A stretch of DNA of 64,000 bases from Candidatus Abyssobacteria bacterium SURF_5 (GTDB lineage: Bacteria > Abyssobacteria > SURF-5). The translations under genes and the position numbers were made by a program. Position 1 is the stretch's first letter. Each line of letters opens with the position of its first letter. Where the stretch lies: the NCBI GenBank assembly GCA_003598085.1, contig QZKU01000128.1:62001-126000 (forward strand). Direction: 5' to 3'. The notes under the pieces were generated by a model that did no database searches, was not told the origin of the DNA, and was given only the letters and a program-made list of their open reading frames with translations. Shown in pieces: positions 7,844 through 16,931 of this stretch.

Positions 7844-9824
7844 AGTATCCGATCGTCGCAACCGGTTCATACAGTTCCGCAACGGCGCCGGCGATTTCGG
7901 GATATTCCGATGAATAACCCTCATATGAGAGAATGTCGTTTGAAAGGCTCGGCATTCGCGAGATAATAACGAGCTTCGGCAGGTTTGTTCTGATTTGGTC
8001 CGCTGTCATTCGTATCTCTTCCTCTGAAAAATAACCCGGCCACAGATACACGAACTTTGTCGGCGCCATCCTCTGAGTGAGCACGTTGACGATCACGAGC
8101 GAGGGCAGCGAAGCGACGGTATCGGTCGGCGCGGTGTTGGCCCGCACGTATTCGATGAGTTCCTTGAACATCTGCGCATAGCCGGTGTCGAAAAAGATTT
8201 GTCCGCCCTCGACATCCATCCGTGAGATCGGTCTCGACTCGAGCGACCAACCCGCGGGAACGCGCTTGAATGCCAGCAGCAGCCGCGCCTGATTTACGGC
8301 CCGTCCTGCGAACAGGAGAAAAAGGGGAACCGCGAGGACGGCTATCGCCGCGACGCGAATCGATAAAAGGCGGGATTCGATTCTTGCGGATGCGATGAGC
8401 CGATGGACAAGGAAGAATGCGAGCGGAATCCATGGGGCGAATCCGAAGGTGAAATGATTCAGGTCCGCATAAGGAAACGTTTGCTGGAAGAGGAGAACGG
8501 CGTAAACGAACAGGCACAGCGAGAACAGGACCTCCTTTGAGGCGGCATTTTTCTTGACGTTCCGGATCAGGAAGATTGTGAAAACGGCGGTGATCGCCGC
8601 CGGGAAATACAGGTAAATGTTCAGGTCCCATCGCTTCGAGAGGAAATACCTGAAAGCGGCTCCCTCGACTATCCAATTGGCGAACAGAATCAGAAGAGCG
8701 GCGGCCGCTGAAGAGCAGATGATGACAACTCCTCGATTTGCGCGATTACGGATCATGATGTGGCCGATAGCTGCGAGCGCGGCAAGAAAGGCCGGGAACA
8801 GAAACGAAATCGGAGAAAATGTCGGGAAGGCGACGACCATCTCGTTGAGGCGCCAGCTTTGTCCGATGAGAAGGACGTTTCGGAAAAGGTCGAGCCAGCC
8901 CACCTTTGGCGCGAGATAGCAGAACCATGCCGCTATGAGAGCAATGAATCCGCCGGACAAGACAAGTTGATAGAGTACGAGGTTTCTGAATGAGGAGCGG
9001 GCTTCGGTTCGGTAGTAGGGGCGGTTGAGCAGCCACAGGAGCAGACCGGCGAGCAGGAGGGCCGGCAGATGCAGAAAGGCGATGTTGCTGACGGTGTGCC
9101 GCGAGACGTAGGCAAGTGGGAGTGCGGCGGCGAGCACGAGGACAAGAAGGAATTCGGCCGACCGGGCGACGAGGCAGTCCGCATGGTTTCCTCTTCTCCA
9201 GAACAGGCCGATCAGGCCGTAGGATGCGAGAACGAATACGCCGATGCTTTGTTTGAAGGTGAAGGCTGCGCCCGCGGCAATTCCGGCGAGCAGAACAGGC
9301 AATAATCTGTCGTTCTCGACGGCTCGGATGAGAACGCAGAGGCCGGCGAGCCCGAACGGAACGGCGTACCACGAGCTGTAGGGGATATTCAGGATCGGCG
9401 GTCCCCAGAAGAGGAAGAGGAGCGCGCACAACGCGGCGAGATGATTGGGCATGATCTTTATGGCGATGAAAAAGAGCAGCAGGCTGCTGAGAACGGTGAC
9501 GAAAGCGAGGCCGTACTTGACTGCGAGCAGGTCGGGTCCGAAGAGTGTGAAGAGGAGTCCGTTGACGAAGTAAACGCCGGGCGGCCAGAACGGATCGAAA
9601 TCGAGATACGGCGTTTTCCCGAGCGAAAGCAGGTACGACTTGTAAAGGATGAATCCCTCGTCCGAATGATGCCACGGGACGGGGAACGAGAGTTCGAAGG
9701 GAGCGGCGAGGATGGCGGCAATCAGGATGAGAGGAAGAAGGAAGAGGAGAAGGACATTCGGTTTTGGATTTTGGATCCCGGATCGGTGTCCGGGACAAGC
9801 TTTGGATTTTGGATTATTATTCAT
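7782..9824 (-). CDS. ArnT/GT39-like multi-pass membrane glycosyltransferase candidate
   Basis: The 680-residue protein has many hydrophobic helices and, in the first extracytoplasmic loop, HHSDEGFILYKSYLL followed by FWPPGVYFVNG; an acidic pair there is typical of GT-C enzymes that use polyprenyl-phosphate sugars. A soluble C-terminal tail follows. The donor and acceptor are unknown. The first ~22 residues are encoded by a dispersed AATCCAAAATCC/TCCCGGA repeat (9766-9816) and there is no good ribosome binding site before the ATG, so the true start may be further inside. The 3' end overlaps the convergent YfhO gene by 62 bases. A distant paralogue lies at 25.1-27.1 kb. Confidence 0.7.
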   Translation of the reverse strand: MNNNPKSKACPGHRSGIQNPKPNVLLLFLLPLILIAAILAAPFELSFPVPWHHSDEGFILYKSYLLSLGKTPYLDFDPFWPPGVYFVNGLLFTLFGPDLLAVKYGLAFVTVLSSLLLFFIAIKIMPNHLAALCALLFLFWGPPILNIPYSSWYAVPFGLAGLCVLIRAVENDRLLPVLLAGIAAGAAFTFKQSIGVFVLASYGLIGLFWRRGNHADCLVARSAEFLLVLVLAAALPLAYVSRHTVSNIAFLHLPALLLAGLLLWLLNRPYYRTEARSSFRNLVLYQLVLSGGFIALIAAWFCYLAPKVGWLDLFRNVLLIGQSWRLNEMVVAFPTFSPISFLFPAFLAALAAIGHIMIRNRANRGVVIICSSAAAALLILFANWIVEGAAFRYFLSKRWDLNIYLYFPAAITAVFTIFLIRNVKKNAASKEVLFSLCLFVYAVLLFQQTFPYADLNHFTFGFAPWIPLAFFLVHRLIASARIESRLLSIRVAAIAVLAVPLFLLFAGRAVNQARLLLAFKRVPAGWSLESRPISRMDVEGGQIFFDTGYAQMFKELIEYVRANTAPTDTVASLPSLVIVNVLTQRMAPTKFVYLWPGYFSEEEIRMTADQIRTNLPKLVIISRMPSLSNDILSYEGYSSEYPEIAGAVAELYEPVATIGYFTVMRPRRLPGEILSAAVEN
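9766..9816. repeat. Dispersed AATCCAAAATCC + TCCCGGA hairpin repeat
   Basis: This copy (minus orientation) is near-identical to 27576-27630, and its hairpin part also occurs at 30805-30832. The core is an inverted repeat TCCCGGA/TCCGGGA separated by six bases, flanked by AATCCAAAATCC runs. It is read through by the start of the GT39-like ORF. Confidence 0.6.
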
Positions 9825-9920
9825 ACAAGGTTATCGCACGAAGAAGGGGACCCCTGTCACGCCAATGATTATAACATAAATGCATTAATGATTTTACATG
9901 GATTTTCTAAATGGATTTGA

Positions 9921-9949
9921 TTGACAAGTATCTGAGCTGAAAATATAAT
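9921..9949 (+). promoter_or_regulatory. Perfect-consensus sigma-70 promoter of the six-gene acyl-transfer operon
   Basis: TTGACA (9921-9926), a 17-base spacer, and TATAAT (9944-9949) match the housekeeping consensus at every position. Transcription should start near 9956, about 75 bases before the MaoC-like gene. No operator palindrome was recognised in the leader, so expression may be strong and constitutive. Confidence 0.75.
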
Positions 9950-10030
9950 TGTTACCAAGTAAGAAGCGCGCCTTCTTATTTAAAGCGGCAAGTTTCTGAA
10001 AGAATTCAGTTTATTGCATGGGGTGGCATC

Positions 10031-10471
10031 GTGGCGGGGATTGCTTCATTCCGTTTCTCGGATTTGAGCGAAGGGCAAGAATTTGCCTTTGATGTTGCAA
10101 TTCGGGCGGAGGACATCGACACGTATGCCCGGGTGTCCGGCGATGTGAGTCCGTTGCACATGGATGCCGCTTTCGCAAAGCAGAGGGGGTTCCGCGGGAG
10201 AGTCGCACACGGCGGGTTACTCGGCGCTTACATCTCGCGAATGGTGGGCGTTCATTGTCCCGGACAAAATGCGCTGCTGCAGGCGCTGGACCTGAAGTTT
10301 TTGAAGCCGTTCTACGAGGGAGATACGGCGCACGTCACAGCGCAAGTGGATATGCTGTCGGCGGCAACGCAGGTGATGGTGCTGAAGGTACAGATAACTG
10401 ATGCGTCGACTGGACAGGTCCATGTGCGGGGAAAGGCGCAGGTTGGCTTCACAAGGAGTATCGGGGAATGA
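10031..10471 (+). CDS. MaoC-like (R)-enoyl-CoA/ACP hydratase
   Basis: The 146-residue single hot-dog domain carries the hydratase-2 motif in YARVSGDVSPLHMDAAFA (about residues 34-51), with the Asp and His that bind and activate water in (R)-specific enoyl-CoA hydratases, then GRVAHGGLLGAYIS. It would add water to a trans-2-enoyl thioester or remove it from a 3-hydroxyacyl thioester. As first gene of the operon with an FkbH-like protein and an ACP, it probably works on an ACP- or CoA-bound acyl group. The GTG start is preceded by a weak GGGGTGG. The stop overlaps the next start as ATGA, so translation is coupled. Confidence 0.85.
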   Translation: MAGIASFRFSDLSEGQEFAFDVAIRAEDIDTYARVSGDVSPLHMDAAFAKQRGFRGRVAHGGLLGAYISRMVGVHCPGQNALLQALDLKFLKPFYEGDTAHVTAQVDMLSAATQVMVLKVQITDASTGQVHVRGKAQVGFTRSIGE

Positions 10472-12102
10472 AATCGGATGTTGATTTTATCCTGATTTCG
10501 CAGTCGGAGGTTGTGAATTACAGTCAATATTCCGAACTGCCTTTGGATAGAATCGACATGTACCGCGAACTGGTTTTTCCGCGGATGATATATTATCGAG
10601 ATGCGTTTCGCTCACCGATCGATCTGCTCAACATGCTTCGGGACGGGGTTTCGTTTCAAGATGCCTCTTACGAGATGCGCAGGCGCCTGTTGAGTGTTTG
10701 GAATCTTCCCTCGCTCAGCGGCATGCACATTGCCAACTACCTTCTGGCGCACGGCTTTCAAACGTGCATCATCAATAACTTCGATGCTGAATTTGACCGT
10801 TTCCATGAAGTTTATACTGCCTGCAAGACGCCTCCTCTTGTGGGCATTTCATCAACATTTCATTTGAGTTTTTCAGAGCTCAAGCGGATTATCGGGCACT
10901 TGCGCAAGGTTGATCCCGAAATGGAAATTGTGGTTGGTGGAGCTTTTGCCAATGCAGTGGTGCAGAATGCGCCAGTGGAGCGTTTTGAGAAGCCGATGCG
11001 CAGATTCGGCATTGACTATATACTGCATGGGTTTAATTCGGAAACGGATTTACGGGATCTATTGATGAAAAGGGGCAATGGAGGACTACAAGATATATCG
11101 AATATGGCATACCTTGAGCGAAGGAATTCAGGGGATGCAATTTTCCAAACAACCAAGAGCCAATGGCATCCGGCAGTACTGAATGAGATGCCGGCGCTGT
11201 GGGATCAGCTCGATCTTCCGTTTGTCAACAGGACCGTTCAGCTTCGTACGTCTTCCGGCTGTCCTTTTTCCTGCGCATTTTGTTCGTATCCGAAGGTAGC
11301 GCACGGATTCCACCTGATGGATGCGGGAATTCTGGAGCGGCAGATACAGAGCGTTCTGAAGGTCCCCGGGATTCGGCAGATCGTCTTTGTTGATGACACT
11401 TTCAACGTGCCGCGCGTGCGATTCAAGGAACTATGCCGCTTATTCTCCAAATATGAGTTCGACTGGTTTTCCTTTCTGAGGGTCCAATTCATAGATGACG
11501 AGATTGCTCAGCTCATGCGCGAATCAGGCTGTCGCGCTGTTTACCTTGGGATCGAGTCGGCGAGCGATCAAGTTCTGCGGAACATGAACAAGCGGGCTAC
11601 CAGAGAAGATTATGAGCGCGGGATTCGGTCTCTGCGAAAATATGGTATCCGCACAGTTGCGGCTTTTGTTATCGGATTTCCAGGAGAAAATGAGCGGACT
11701 CTCAGGGAGAACCAGGACTTCATTGAATCCTCGGGAATAGACTATTACACGCTGAAGGAATTCTACTACATGGAGCACACGCCGATTCATTCAGACCGGG
11801 AAAGGTACAAGCTAACCGGCTCGGGTAATAAGTGGTCGCATGAAACGATGAACTCAGTGCAGGCATACGAGGCGAAGATCGGGCTTTTTCAGGAAATCAA
11901 GAATTCATGTTTTATCGATCCTGACACCAGCCTGTGGAACCTGGTTGTGCTGCTGGATGCCGGCTTCTCTCTGGATCAAGCGCAACTCATCCAGCGAGAG
12001 ATCAACGTTATCTTGAGGGAGCAACTGAACGGATCATATGACAGCAGTCATCCGGCCTTTGGCAGGCTCAAGGAGCTTGTAGCCGGTCAGGAGGCGCCAT
12101 GA
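10468..12102 (+). CDS. B12-binding-type radical SAM protein
   Basis: The 544-residue protein has an N-terminal part with the layout of a cobalamin-binding fold (VGISSTFHLS, then IVVGGAFANAV about residues 125-165) followed by a radical SAM barrel with CPFSCAFC (Cys265, Cys269, Cys272) that should hold a 4Fe-4S cluster, and later GIESASDQVLRNMNK and FVIGFPGENE, the usual SAM-site motifs. Class B members methylate unactivated carbon or phosphorus, and overall it resembles the PhpK-like group. The N-terminal part lacks an obvious DxHxxG motif, so cobalamin binding is uncertain. It is coupled to both neighbours by ATGA overlaps, which implies that it modifies the intermediate handled by them. Confidence 0.8.
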   Translation: MKSDVDFILISQSEVVNYSQYSELPLDRIDMYRELVFPRMIYYRDAFRSPIDLLNMLRDGVSFQDASYEMRRRLLSVWNLPSLSGMHIANYLLAHGFQTCIINNFDAEFDRFHEVYTACKTPPLVGISSTFHLSFSELKRIIGHLRKVDPEMEIVVGGAFANAVVQNAPVERFEKPMRRFGIDYILHGFNSETDLRDLLMKRGNGGLQDISNMAYLERRNSGDAIFQTTKSQWHPAVLNEMPALWDQLDLPFVNRTVQLRTSSGCPFSCAFCSYPKVAHGFHLMDAGILERQIQSVLKVPGIRQIVFVDDTFNVPRVRFKELCRLFSKYEFDWFSFLRVQFIDDEIAQLMRESGCRAVYLGIESASDQVLRNMNKRATREDYERGIRSLRKYGIRTVAAFVIGFPGENERTLRENQDFIESSGIDYYTLKEFYYMEHTPIHSDRERYKLTGSGNKWSHETMNSVQAYEAKIGLFQEIKNSCFIDPDTSLWNLVVLLDAGFSLDQAQLIQREINVILREQLNGSYDSSHPAFGRLKELVAGQEAP

Positions 12103-13967
12103 AGGCGGAGCAGAAGCGTGAAGAGATAAAGGCGGCCAAGTCGGCAAGCAAAGAGGGCAAGCACCAGGAGGCTTTCCAGCGACTGCGGGGGATCGCCGAT
12201 CCTTACGATGATTTTTCTCTTCAGTCACGGTATGCGAAGGTATATCAAACGATTCGAGGGAATCTGGGTCTGCGGCCGATTCGGCTCGCTCTGGTTGGCG
12301 GGAGCACGCTTGAACATTTCTCCGATGTGCTTGCTTTCTGGCTCGCGATGGAAGGTTTTCGGCTGGAGTTGTACCTGTCGCCGTATGACACGATGCGCCA
12401 GACGATCCTGGATGCGGGAAGCGATCTGTACGCGTTTAACCCCGAGCTCGTCTGGATTTTCTGCACAGAGAAGGATGTTCGGATTTCCTTGTCCTCGGCC
12501 GCCGGCCATTCTCCCGAGATCATTTCGCAAGCCGTTCAGTCCGCCGTGCAAGAGTGTTCGGAGCTATGGCAGACAATCAATTCCCGCTGTTCCGCCTATA
12601 TTATTCAGAATAATGCAGACCTGCCCTGCGAAAGGATTTTTGGGAATCTCGAATGCGCGGTCGACTGGAGCCGATTGAATTTGCTGCGCCGGTTCAATCT
12701 TGAGCTTGCCTCCCGATTGCGGGCGGGGATCACCATATTGGATTTCGAGTACATTTCTTCCGCGTTCGGGAAATATCGGTGGTTCGACCATCGGTACTGG
12801 TTCCACTCGAAGCATGCCTTTTCGTTGGATGCGGCGGGACTGGTCGCATTTCATGCGGCGCGGCTGATCGGCGCTCTAAAAGGCGCGGCGAAGAAGTGCA
12901 TTGTACTGGATTTGGACAACACGCTCTGGGGAGGCGTAGTAGGAGACGACGGGCTTGCGGGCATCCGGCTGGGGGTTTCCGCGGACGGCGAAGCATTCGT
13001 AGCATTTCAGGAATATCTCAAGGGACTGGCGGATCGGGGAGTTTTGTTGGCAGTCTGCAGCAAGAATGAGGATGGAACTGCAAAAGAGCCGTTTCTGAAG
13101 CACCCGGACATGCGGCTGAAGCTGCAGGACATTTCCGTTTTTATCGCCAATTGGAATAACAAGGCGGATAACATCTGCACCATTGCAAAGACCCTCAATA
13201 TCGGACTCGACTCCCTGGTGTTCATTGATGATAACCCTGCCGAGCGAGAGCTGGTTCGGTCGCTCTTGCCGATGGTGACGGTTCCGGAGATGCCGGAGGA
13301 TCCCGCGGATTACATCCGAACGCTTGACCGGCTGAGCCTTTTCGAAACCGTCTCATTTTCGAGTGAAGACAGGAAGCGCGGGCAGATGTATCGGGAGAAC
13401 GCCGCCCGTCAAGAGCATCAGGAGAAATTTACGGACCTCACGAGCTTTCTGGCGAGCCTGGATATGGAAGCCACGGTTGGGTCGCCTGACGCGTTTCATG
13501 TGAAGAGGATGTCGCAACTAATTAACAAGAGCAATCAGTTTCACCTGACCGGCACGCGCTACACGGAGAGCCAGATTGAAGGATTTGCCGCCGATCCGGA
13601 TTATATGGTTCGCTATTTCAAGCTGAAGGACAAATTTGGCGATAACGGTTTGATCTCGGTTGTCGTCTTGAAGCGGGAGCAGGCGGATCTCTTGATCAAC
13701 ACGTGGGTGATGAGTTGCCGGGTGTTGTCGAGGGGGATGGAGGAATTCATCTGCAACGAGATTCTGTCTCTGGCCCGGAATGGAGGTTGCAGCCGCGTGC
13801 TCGGTTGCTATGTTCCCAGCAGCAAGAATCAGCTTGTTCAAGGATTATTTGGGAGGCTGCAATTCAGGAAGGTTTTACAGGAGGAGAACGGCGCAACGCA
13901 TTGGGAATATGTATTGGAGCAAGGGAATCTGCCGTTCCAGACCCACATTCGCCGATCGGAGAGTTAG
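12099..13967 (+). CDS. FkbH-like HAD-IIIC protein (glyceryl-ACP-type synthetase/phosphatase)
   Basis: The 622-residue protein has three parts: an N-terminal SGNH-like region starting LALVGGSTLEHF, a central HAD domain with DLDNTLWGG (Asp271, Asp273) and FIDDNPAERE (Asp377, Asp378), and a C-terminal GNAT-like region. This is the FkbH architecture. Characterised members take 1,3-bisphosphoglycerate, remove its phosphate and load the glyceryl group onto an ACP. The ACP gene follows 16 bases downstream, so this protein probably charges it with a glyceryl or related 3-carbon unit. Whether the C-terminal part transfers a further acyl group cannot be told. The start overlaps the radical SAM stop as ATGA. 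Confidence 0.9.
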   Translation: MKAEQKREEIKAAKSASKEGKHQEAFQRLRGIADPYDDFSLQSRYAKVYQTIRGNLGLRPIRLALVGGSTLEHFSDVLAFWLAMEGFRLELYLSPYDTMRQTILDAGSDLYAFNPELVWIFCTEKDVRISLSSAAGHSPEIISQAVQSAVQECSELWQTINSRCSAYIIQNNADLPCERIFGNLECAVDWSRLNLLRRFNLELASRLRAGITILDFEYISSAFGKYRWFDHRYWFHSKHAFSLDAAGLVAFHAARLIGALKGAAKKCIVLDLDNTLWGGVVGDDGLAGIRLGVSADGEAFVAFQEYLKGLADRGVLLAVCSKNEDGTAKEPFLKHPDMRLKLQDISVFIANWNNKADNICTIAKTLNIGLDSLVFIDDNPAERELVRSLLPMVTVPEMPEDPADYIRTLDRLSLFETVSFSSEDRKRGQMYRENAARQEHQEKFTDLTSFLASLDMEATVGSPDAFHVKRMSQLINKSNQFHLTGTRYTESQIEGFAADPDYMVRYFKLKDKFGDNGLISVVVLKREQADLLINTWVMSCRVLSRGMEEFICNEILSLARNGGCSRVLGCYVPSSKNQLVQGLFGRLQFRKVLQEENGATHWEYVLEQGNLPFQTHIRRSES

Positions 13968-13983
13968 GGAAGGAGGGATAAGC

Positions 13984-14238
13984 TTGACAGTATCGGATGG
14001 AGAGAAAAGGAAAGCGATACGGGAGCGGCTGAATGTCGTGTTTCAGGAAGTCTTTGATGATGACGCGATAGAGATCTTTGATGAGATGACGGCCGAAGAT
14101 ATTGATGAGTGGGATTCGCTCATGCATATCACGCTGGTGGTCGCCGTCGAGAAGGAATTTGATGTCAGGCTGAACGCCGCCGAAATCGGCAAGCTGGAGA
14201 ACGTCGGCGCCATGATCAGCCTGCTCCAGAATCGATAG
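13984..14238 (+). CDS. Acyl carrier protein
   Basis: The 84-residue acidic protein has the ACP fold pattern with EWDSLMHI; Ser45 is the expected 4'-phosphopantetheine attachment site. The TTG at 13984 was chosen because GGAGGG lies about eight bases upstream; a longer frame from 13780 would overlap the FkbH-like gene and adds nothing ACP-like. It sits between the FkbH-like gene and an MBOAT gene, so it most likely carries the acyl unit made by the upstream enzymes to a membrane transferase, as DltC carries D-alanine. A dedicated ACP like this is distinct from the fatty-acid ACP by context. Confidence 0.9.
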   Translation: MTVSDGEKRKAIRERLNVVFQEVFDDDAIEIFDEMTAEDIDEWDSLMHITLVVAVEKEFDVRLNAAEIGKLENVGAMISLLQNR

Positions 14239-14285
14239 GCAAATCAGGCCGGATTGTCATGCTCGTCAGTCCGGGAAAAAGACAT

Positions 14286-15716
14286 ATGAATCTCATTTCC
14301 TTTCGTTTCCTGGCTCTTGTAGCAGTTGGTCTGCTGCTCTTTCACAGCTTTCGCTCCCTCACCTGGCGGAGGCTCGTCCTGCTGGTCCTGAACGTGACGT
14401 TCATAGCGAGTTTTGCAAACAGCCCTCTTGATCTGTTTCCGCTGGCTGCATTTTTAATGCTCGGCTATCTTTTCATTTTGGTCGCGCACTCGCAGAAAAG
14501 CAGGATGAATTTTGTTGCAGGCATATTTCTGCTTTTGCTGGCATTCGTTTATCTGAAGAGATATTCACTCTTCGATTTTCTCCAGTTCTGGGAGAATCCA
14601 TATGTCGTAGTGGGGCTGTCGTTCATATTTTTTCGGGTGGTCCAGATCTTTGTGGATACGCATCAAGGAGCGCTGGTGGAGCGCATTTCTGCATTGGAGA
14701 TGTTCAATTACTGCTGCAATTTCCTGACGTTTGTTTCCGGCCCCATCCAGCGTTTCCAGGATTATCGCGAACAGGAGAAACAGCTTGCGTCCATAAATAT
14801 CACAGATCGGACAGCATATCTTGCATTCTCGCGCATTACGAATGGCGTCATGAAATTGGCGCTTATTTCGACGGCCTTCGAGTGGTTATTTGAATGGATG
14901 AAGATTCATTCCGGAGAGGCATCCTATCTTTGGGCGACTTATGCCGGCGCAGGCCTGAGCTATTTTTTGCAGTTATTTTATAATTTCTCCGGTTACATGG
15001 ATATCGTTGTCGGAATCGGATTCCTGTTCGGATTCAAATTGCCGGAGAACTTCGACTCACCGCTGGATTCAGAGAATTTTCTGGATTTCTGGAGCCGCTG
15101 GCATATCACACTTTCGGAGTGGTTCAAGCTGTACCTGTTCAATCCGATTGTGAAAGCTTTAACTCGTCGTTGGATGCGAATGGGTCTGGTCCCATACTTC
15201 GGTGTGTTCGCGTACTTTGTCACGTTCTTCCTCATGGGAATGTGGCATGGGACTACTTTCATGTTCATGATTTATGGCCTGTTTCTTGGTCTGGGGATGG
15301 CCATCAATAAATTCTATGAGATCGAAATGCGGGCGCTGCTGGGGAAGGCGCGATTCAAGAAGCTTCGGGGGAAGTTTTTGTACAGAATATTTTCGAAGAG
15401 CCTTACGCTTACATATTTTGCAATCGCTCTCACCGCTCTCTGGATGAAATGGGATACTTTCACCTACGTCCTTGGGCGCCTTGGCTGGATTGGCATTCTC
15501 GAGAGCCTGGGTCTATTTATTTTGGTAATCGGCTTCATTCATGTAGGTTATATGGCGGTACGCATCTTTTTGGCTCGTTTTCGTGACCATCTGGGAGAAC
15601 TGGATCAGAGCCGTTCATTTCAGCAAATACATCTCGCCGCTCGCGTGGTTATCGTGATTTTATTCTTGATCTCGTCACAAATCTCGATGCCGAAATTGAT
15701 TTACGGTGGTTTCTGA
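14286..15716 (+). CDS. MBOAT family membrane O-acyltransferase
   Basis: The protein (476 residues from 14286) has about ten hydrophobic helices and the MBOAT signatures FWSRWHITLSEWFKLYLF near the middle and GMWHGTTFMFMIYGLF with the catalytic histidine. Relatives are DltB (D-alanyl transfer to teichoic acid) and AlgI (alginate acetylation). DltB takes its acyl group from a carrier protein, and here an ACP gene lies directly upstream, so an ACP-bound acyl donor is inferred. The acceptor would be an envelope polymer or glycolipid. The first methionine at 14259 is less likely because it places an odd MLVSPGKRH segment before the first helix. It overlaps the SGNH gene by one base. Confidence 0.9.
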   Translation: MNLISFRFLALVAVGLLLFHSFRSLTWRRLVLLVLNVTFIASFANSPLDLFPLAAFLMLGYLFILVAHSQKSRMNFVAGIFLLLLAFVYLKRYSLFDFLQFWENPYVVVGLSFIFFRVVQIFVDTHQGALVERISALEMFNYCCNFLTFVSGPIQRFQDYREQEKQLASINITDRTAYLAFSRITNGVMKLALISTAFEWLFEWMKIHSGEASYLWATYAGAGLSYFLQLFYNFSGYMDIVVGIGFLFGFKLPENFDSPLDSENFLDFWSRWHITLSEWFKLYLFNPIVKALTRRWMRMGLVPYFGVFAYFVTFFLMGMWHGTTFMFMIYGLFLGLGMAINKFYEIEMRALLGKARFKKLRGKFLYRIFSKSLTLTYFAIALTALWMKWDTFTYVLGRLGWIGILESLGLFILVIGFIHVGYMAVRIFLARFRDHLGELDQSRSFQQIHLAARVVIVILFLISSQISMPKLIYGGF

Positions 15717-16711
15717 TGAGAGCCATCCTGCGACAAACGGTGCGGTTATTTGTTTGTGTGCTCCTGCTGTACTTCATTCTTGCTCTTCTGACGGAGGTTA
15801 TCTCGCTGAGGAAGAGGTACGTTGATATTGGTGATGAATGGAGAGACGCATTTCCCTTTCTTACCTTTGACGTCTGCAGATTGCAGCGCAATGAAAAACC
15901 AAAGCTGATCATCCTGGGGTCATCAAACTGCATGGTCGGATTCAGGCCGGAACATTTGCAGCCTCTGTTTCCTGAATACGAAGTGGCCAATCTTTCGATT
16001 CCCGGAGCAAACATGTCCGATATTCGGCAAATTGTGGAATTACTTCAGTTGCTTTTGCCGCGTCATGTTCTCGATAAATCTCTTTTCTTTGTCGGAATGT
16101 GGTATGGGTCGTTTTCCTGGGAACGGTCGCCCGTGGTTAATGAGTCGCTGGTAAAAATAGGCCTTTACAAATGGAATGGCGAAAGCATTCAAAGCGTTGT
16201 TCCCGCTGAAAATATGGACCTGTTCGTTCGATTGCTTCGTCCTCTTGTCCTGTGCAGAGAGTTGTTGGAACGAACAAGAGAGGCTTTCATGAATGTCGGT
16301 GCTGACAGCTTTCTGCCCGAAGGCACGGAATGTGGAGCGAATTCTGAAGAAAAGACCATAGGGCTCCTGCAGTATTACGAATCATTCTACGGTGGGCATG
16401 CTGCAAGCGAGTTTAACGAATTGCTGGCAATTTGCGACCTGATTGAATCTGGCGGAGGCGAGCTTGTGCTTATTGACATGCCGCTGCCGCGATGGCATCA
16501 GGAGGCGTCACTCTTTCATTTTGAGTATCAACAGCGGAAACAACCGTTTCTGGAGGAAGCTCTTCAATATCAATGCGTAAAATATATAGATATGATTGAT
16601 GATCCTGATTTGTCGGATGAAATGAATTATCGTGACGCCACTCATGCGTGTGGGCCAGCCCAGGAAATGTGGAGCAGGGTTTTAAAGGCTCATTTCGAGC
16701 TGATAAGATGA
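15716..16711 (+). CDS. Membrane-anchored SGNH-type (DltD/AlgJ-like) protein
   Basis: The 331-residue protein has one N-terminal membrane helix (about residues 7-28), then KLIILGSSNCMVGF with the nucleophile serine at 69 or 70, NLSIPGANMSD with the oxyanion-type residues, and near the C-terminus YRDATHACG, the Asp-x-x-His pair. This is the SGNH hydrolase order. In Dlt and alginate systems such a protein acts outside the membrane together with the MBOAT to hand the acyl group to the polymer. The start codon overlaps the stop of the MBOAT gene (TGATGA), so the two are translated together. It is the last gene of the operon; no clear terminator follows. Confidence 0.8.
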   Translation: MRAILRQTVRLFVCVLLLYFILALLTEVISLRKRYVDIGDEWRDAFPFLTFDVCRLQRNEKPKLIILGSSNCMVGFRPEHLQPLFPEYEVANLSIPGANMSDIRQIVELLQLLLPRHVLDKSLFFVGMWYGSFSWERSPVVNESLVKIGLYKWNGESIQSVVPAENMDLFVRLLRPLVLCRELLERTREAFMNVGADSFLPEGTECGANSEEKTIGLLQYYESFYGGHAASEFNELLAICDLIESGGGELVLIDMPLPRWHQEASLFHFEYQQRKQPFLEEALQYQCVKYIDMIDDPDLSDEMNYRDATHACGPAQEMWSRVLKAHFELIR

Positions 16712-16931
16712 GAGCTTTCAGCCTGTATTATAACACTTAAGCCTCAAGCAGAACGCAATTCAAGCTCAACCTGTACGCTCACAAGACCCCTCTATTTCTC
16801 ACATAGGTTACAGCATAAATGTTCTTGCATCTCTTCTTGCAACAAATTATTTATGATGAGAAAAGTTCCCTACTTTTAAACTTAAGAAGACAGAGGTTTT
16901 TTATCGTGTGAGCCTAGTTCGACTTCATCTG

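Noticed and set aside
8746-9798. 350-residue open frame on the minus strand in another frame
   Set aside because: It is Arg/Pro-rich without hydrophobic segments and lies wholly within the GT39-like gene.
12208-12678. Alternative plus-strand frame inside the FkbH-like gene
   Set aside because: It is a shadow of the main frame, which carries intact HAD motifs.
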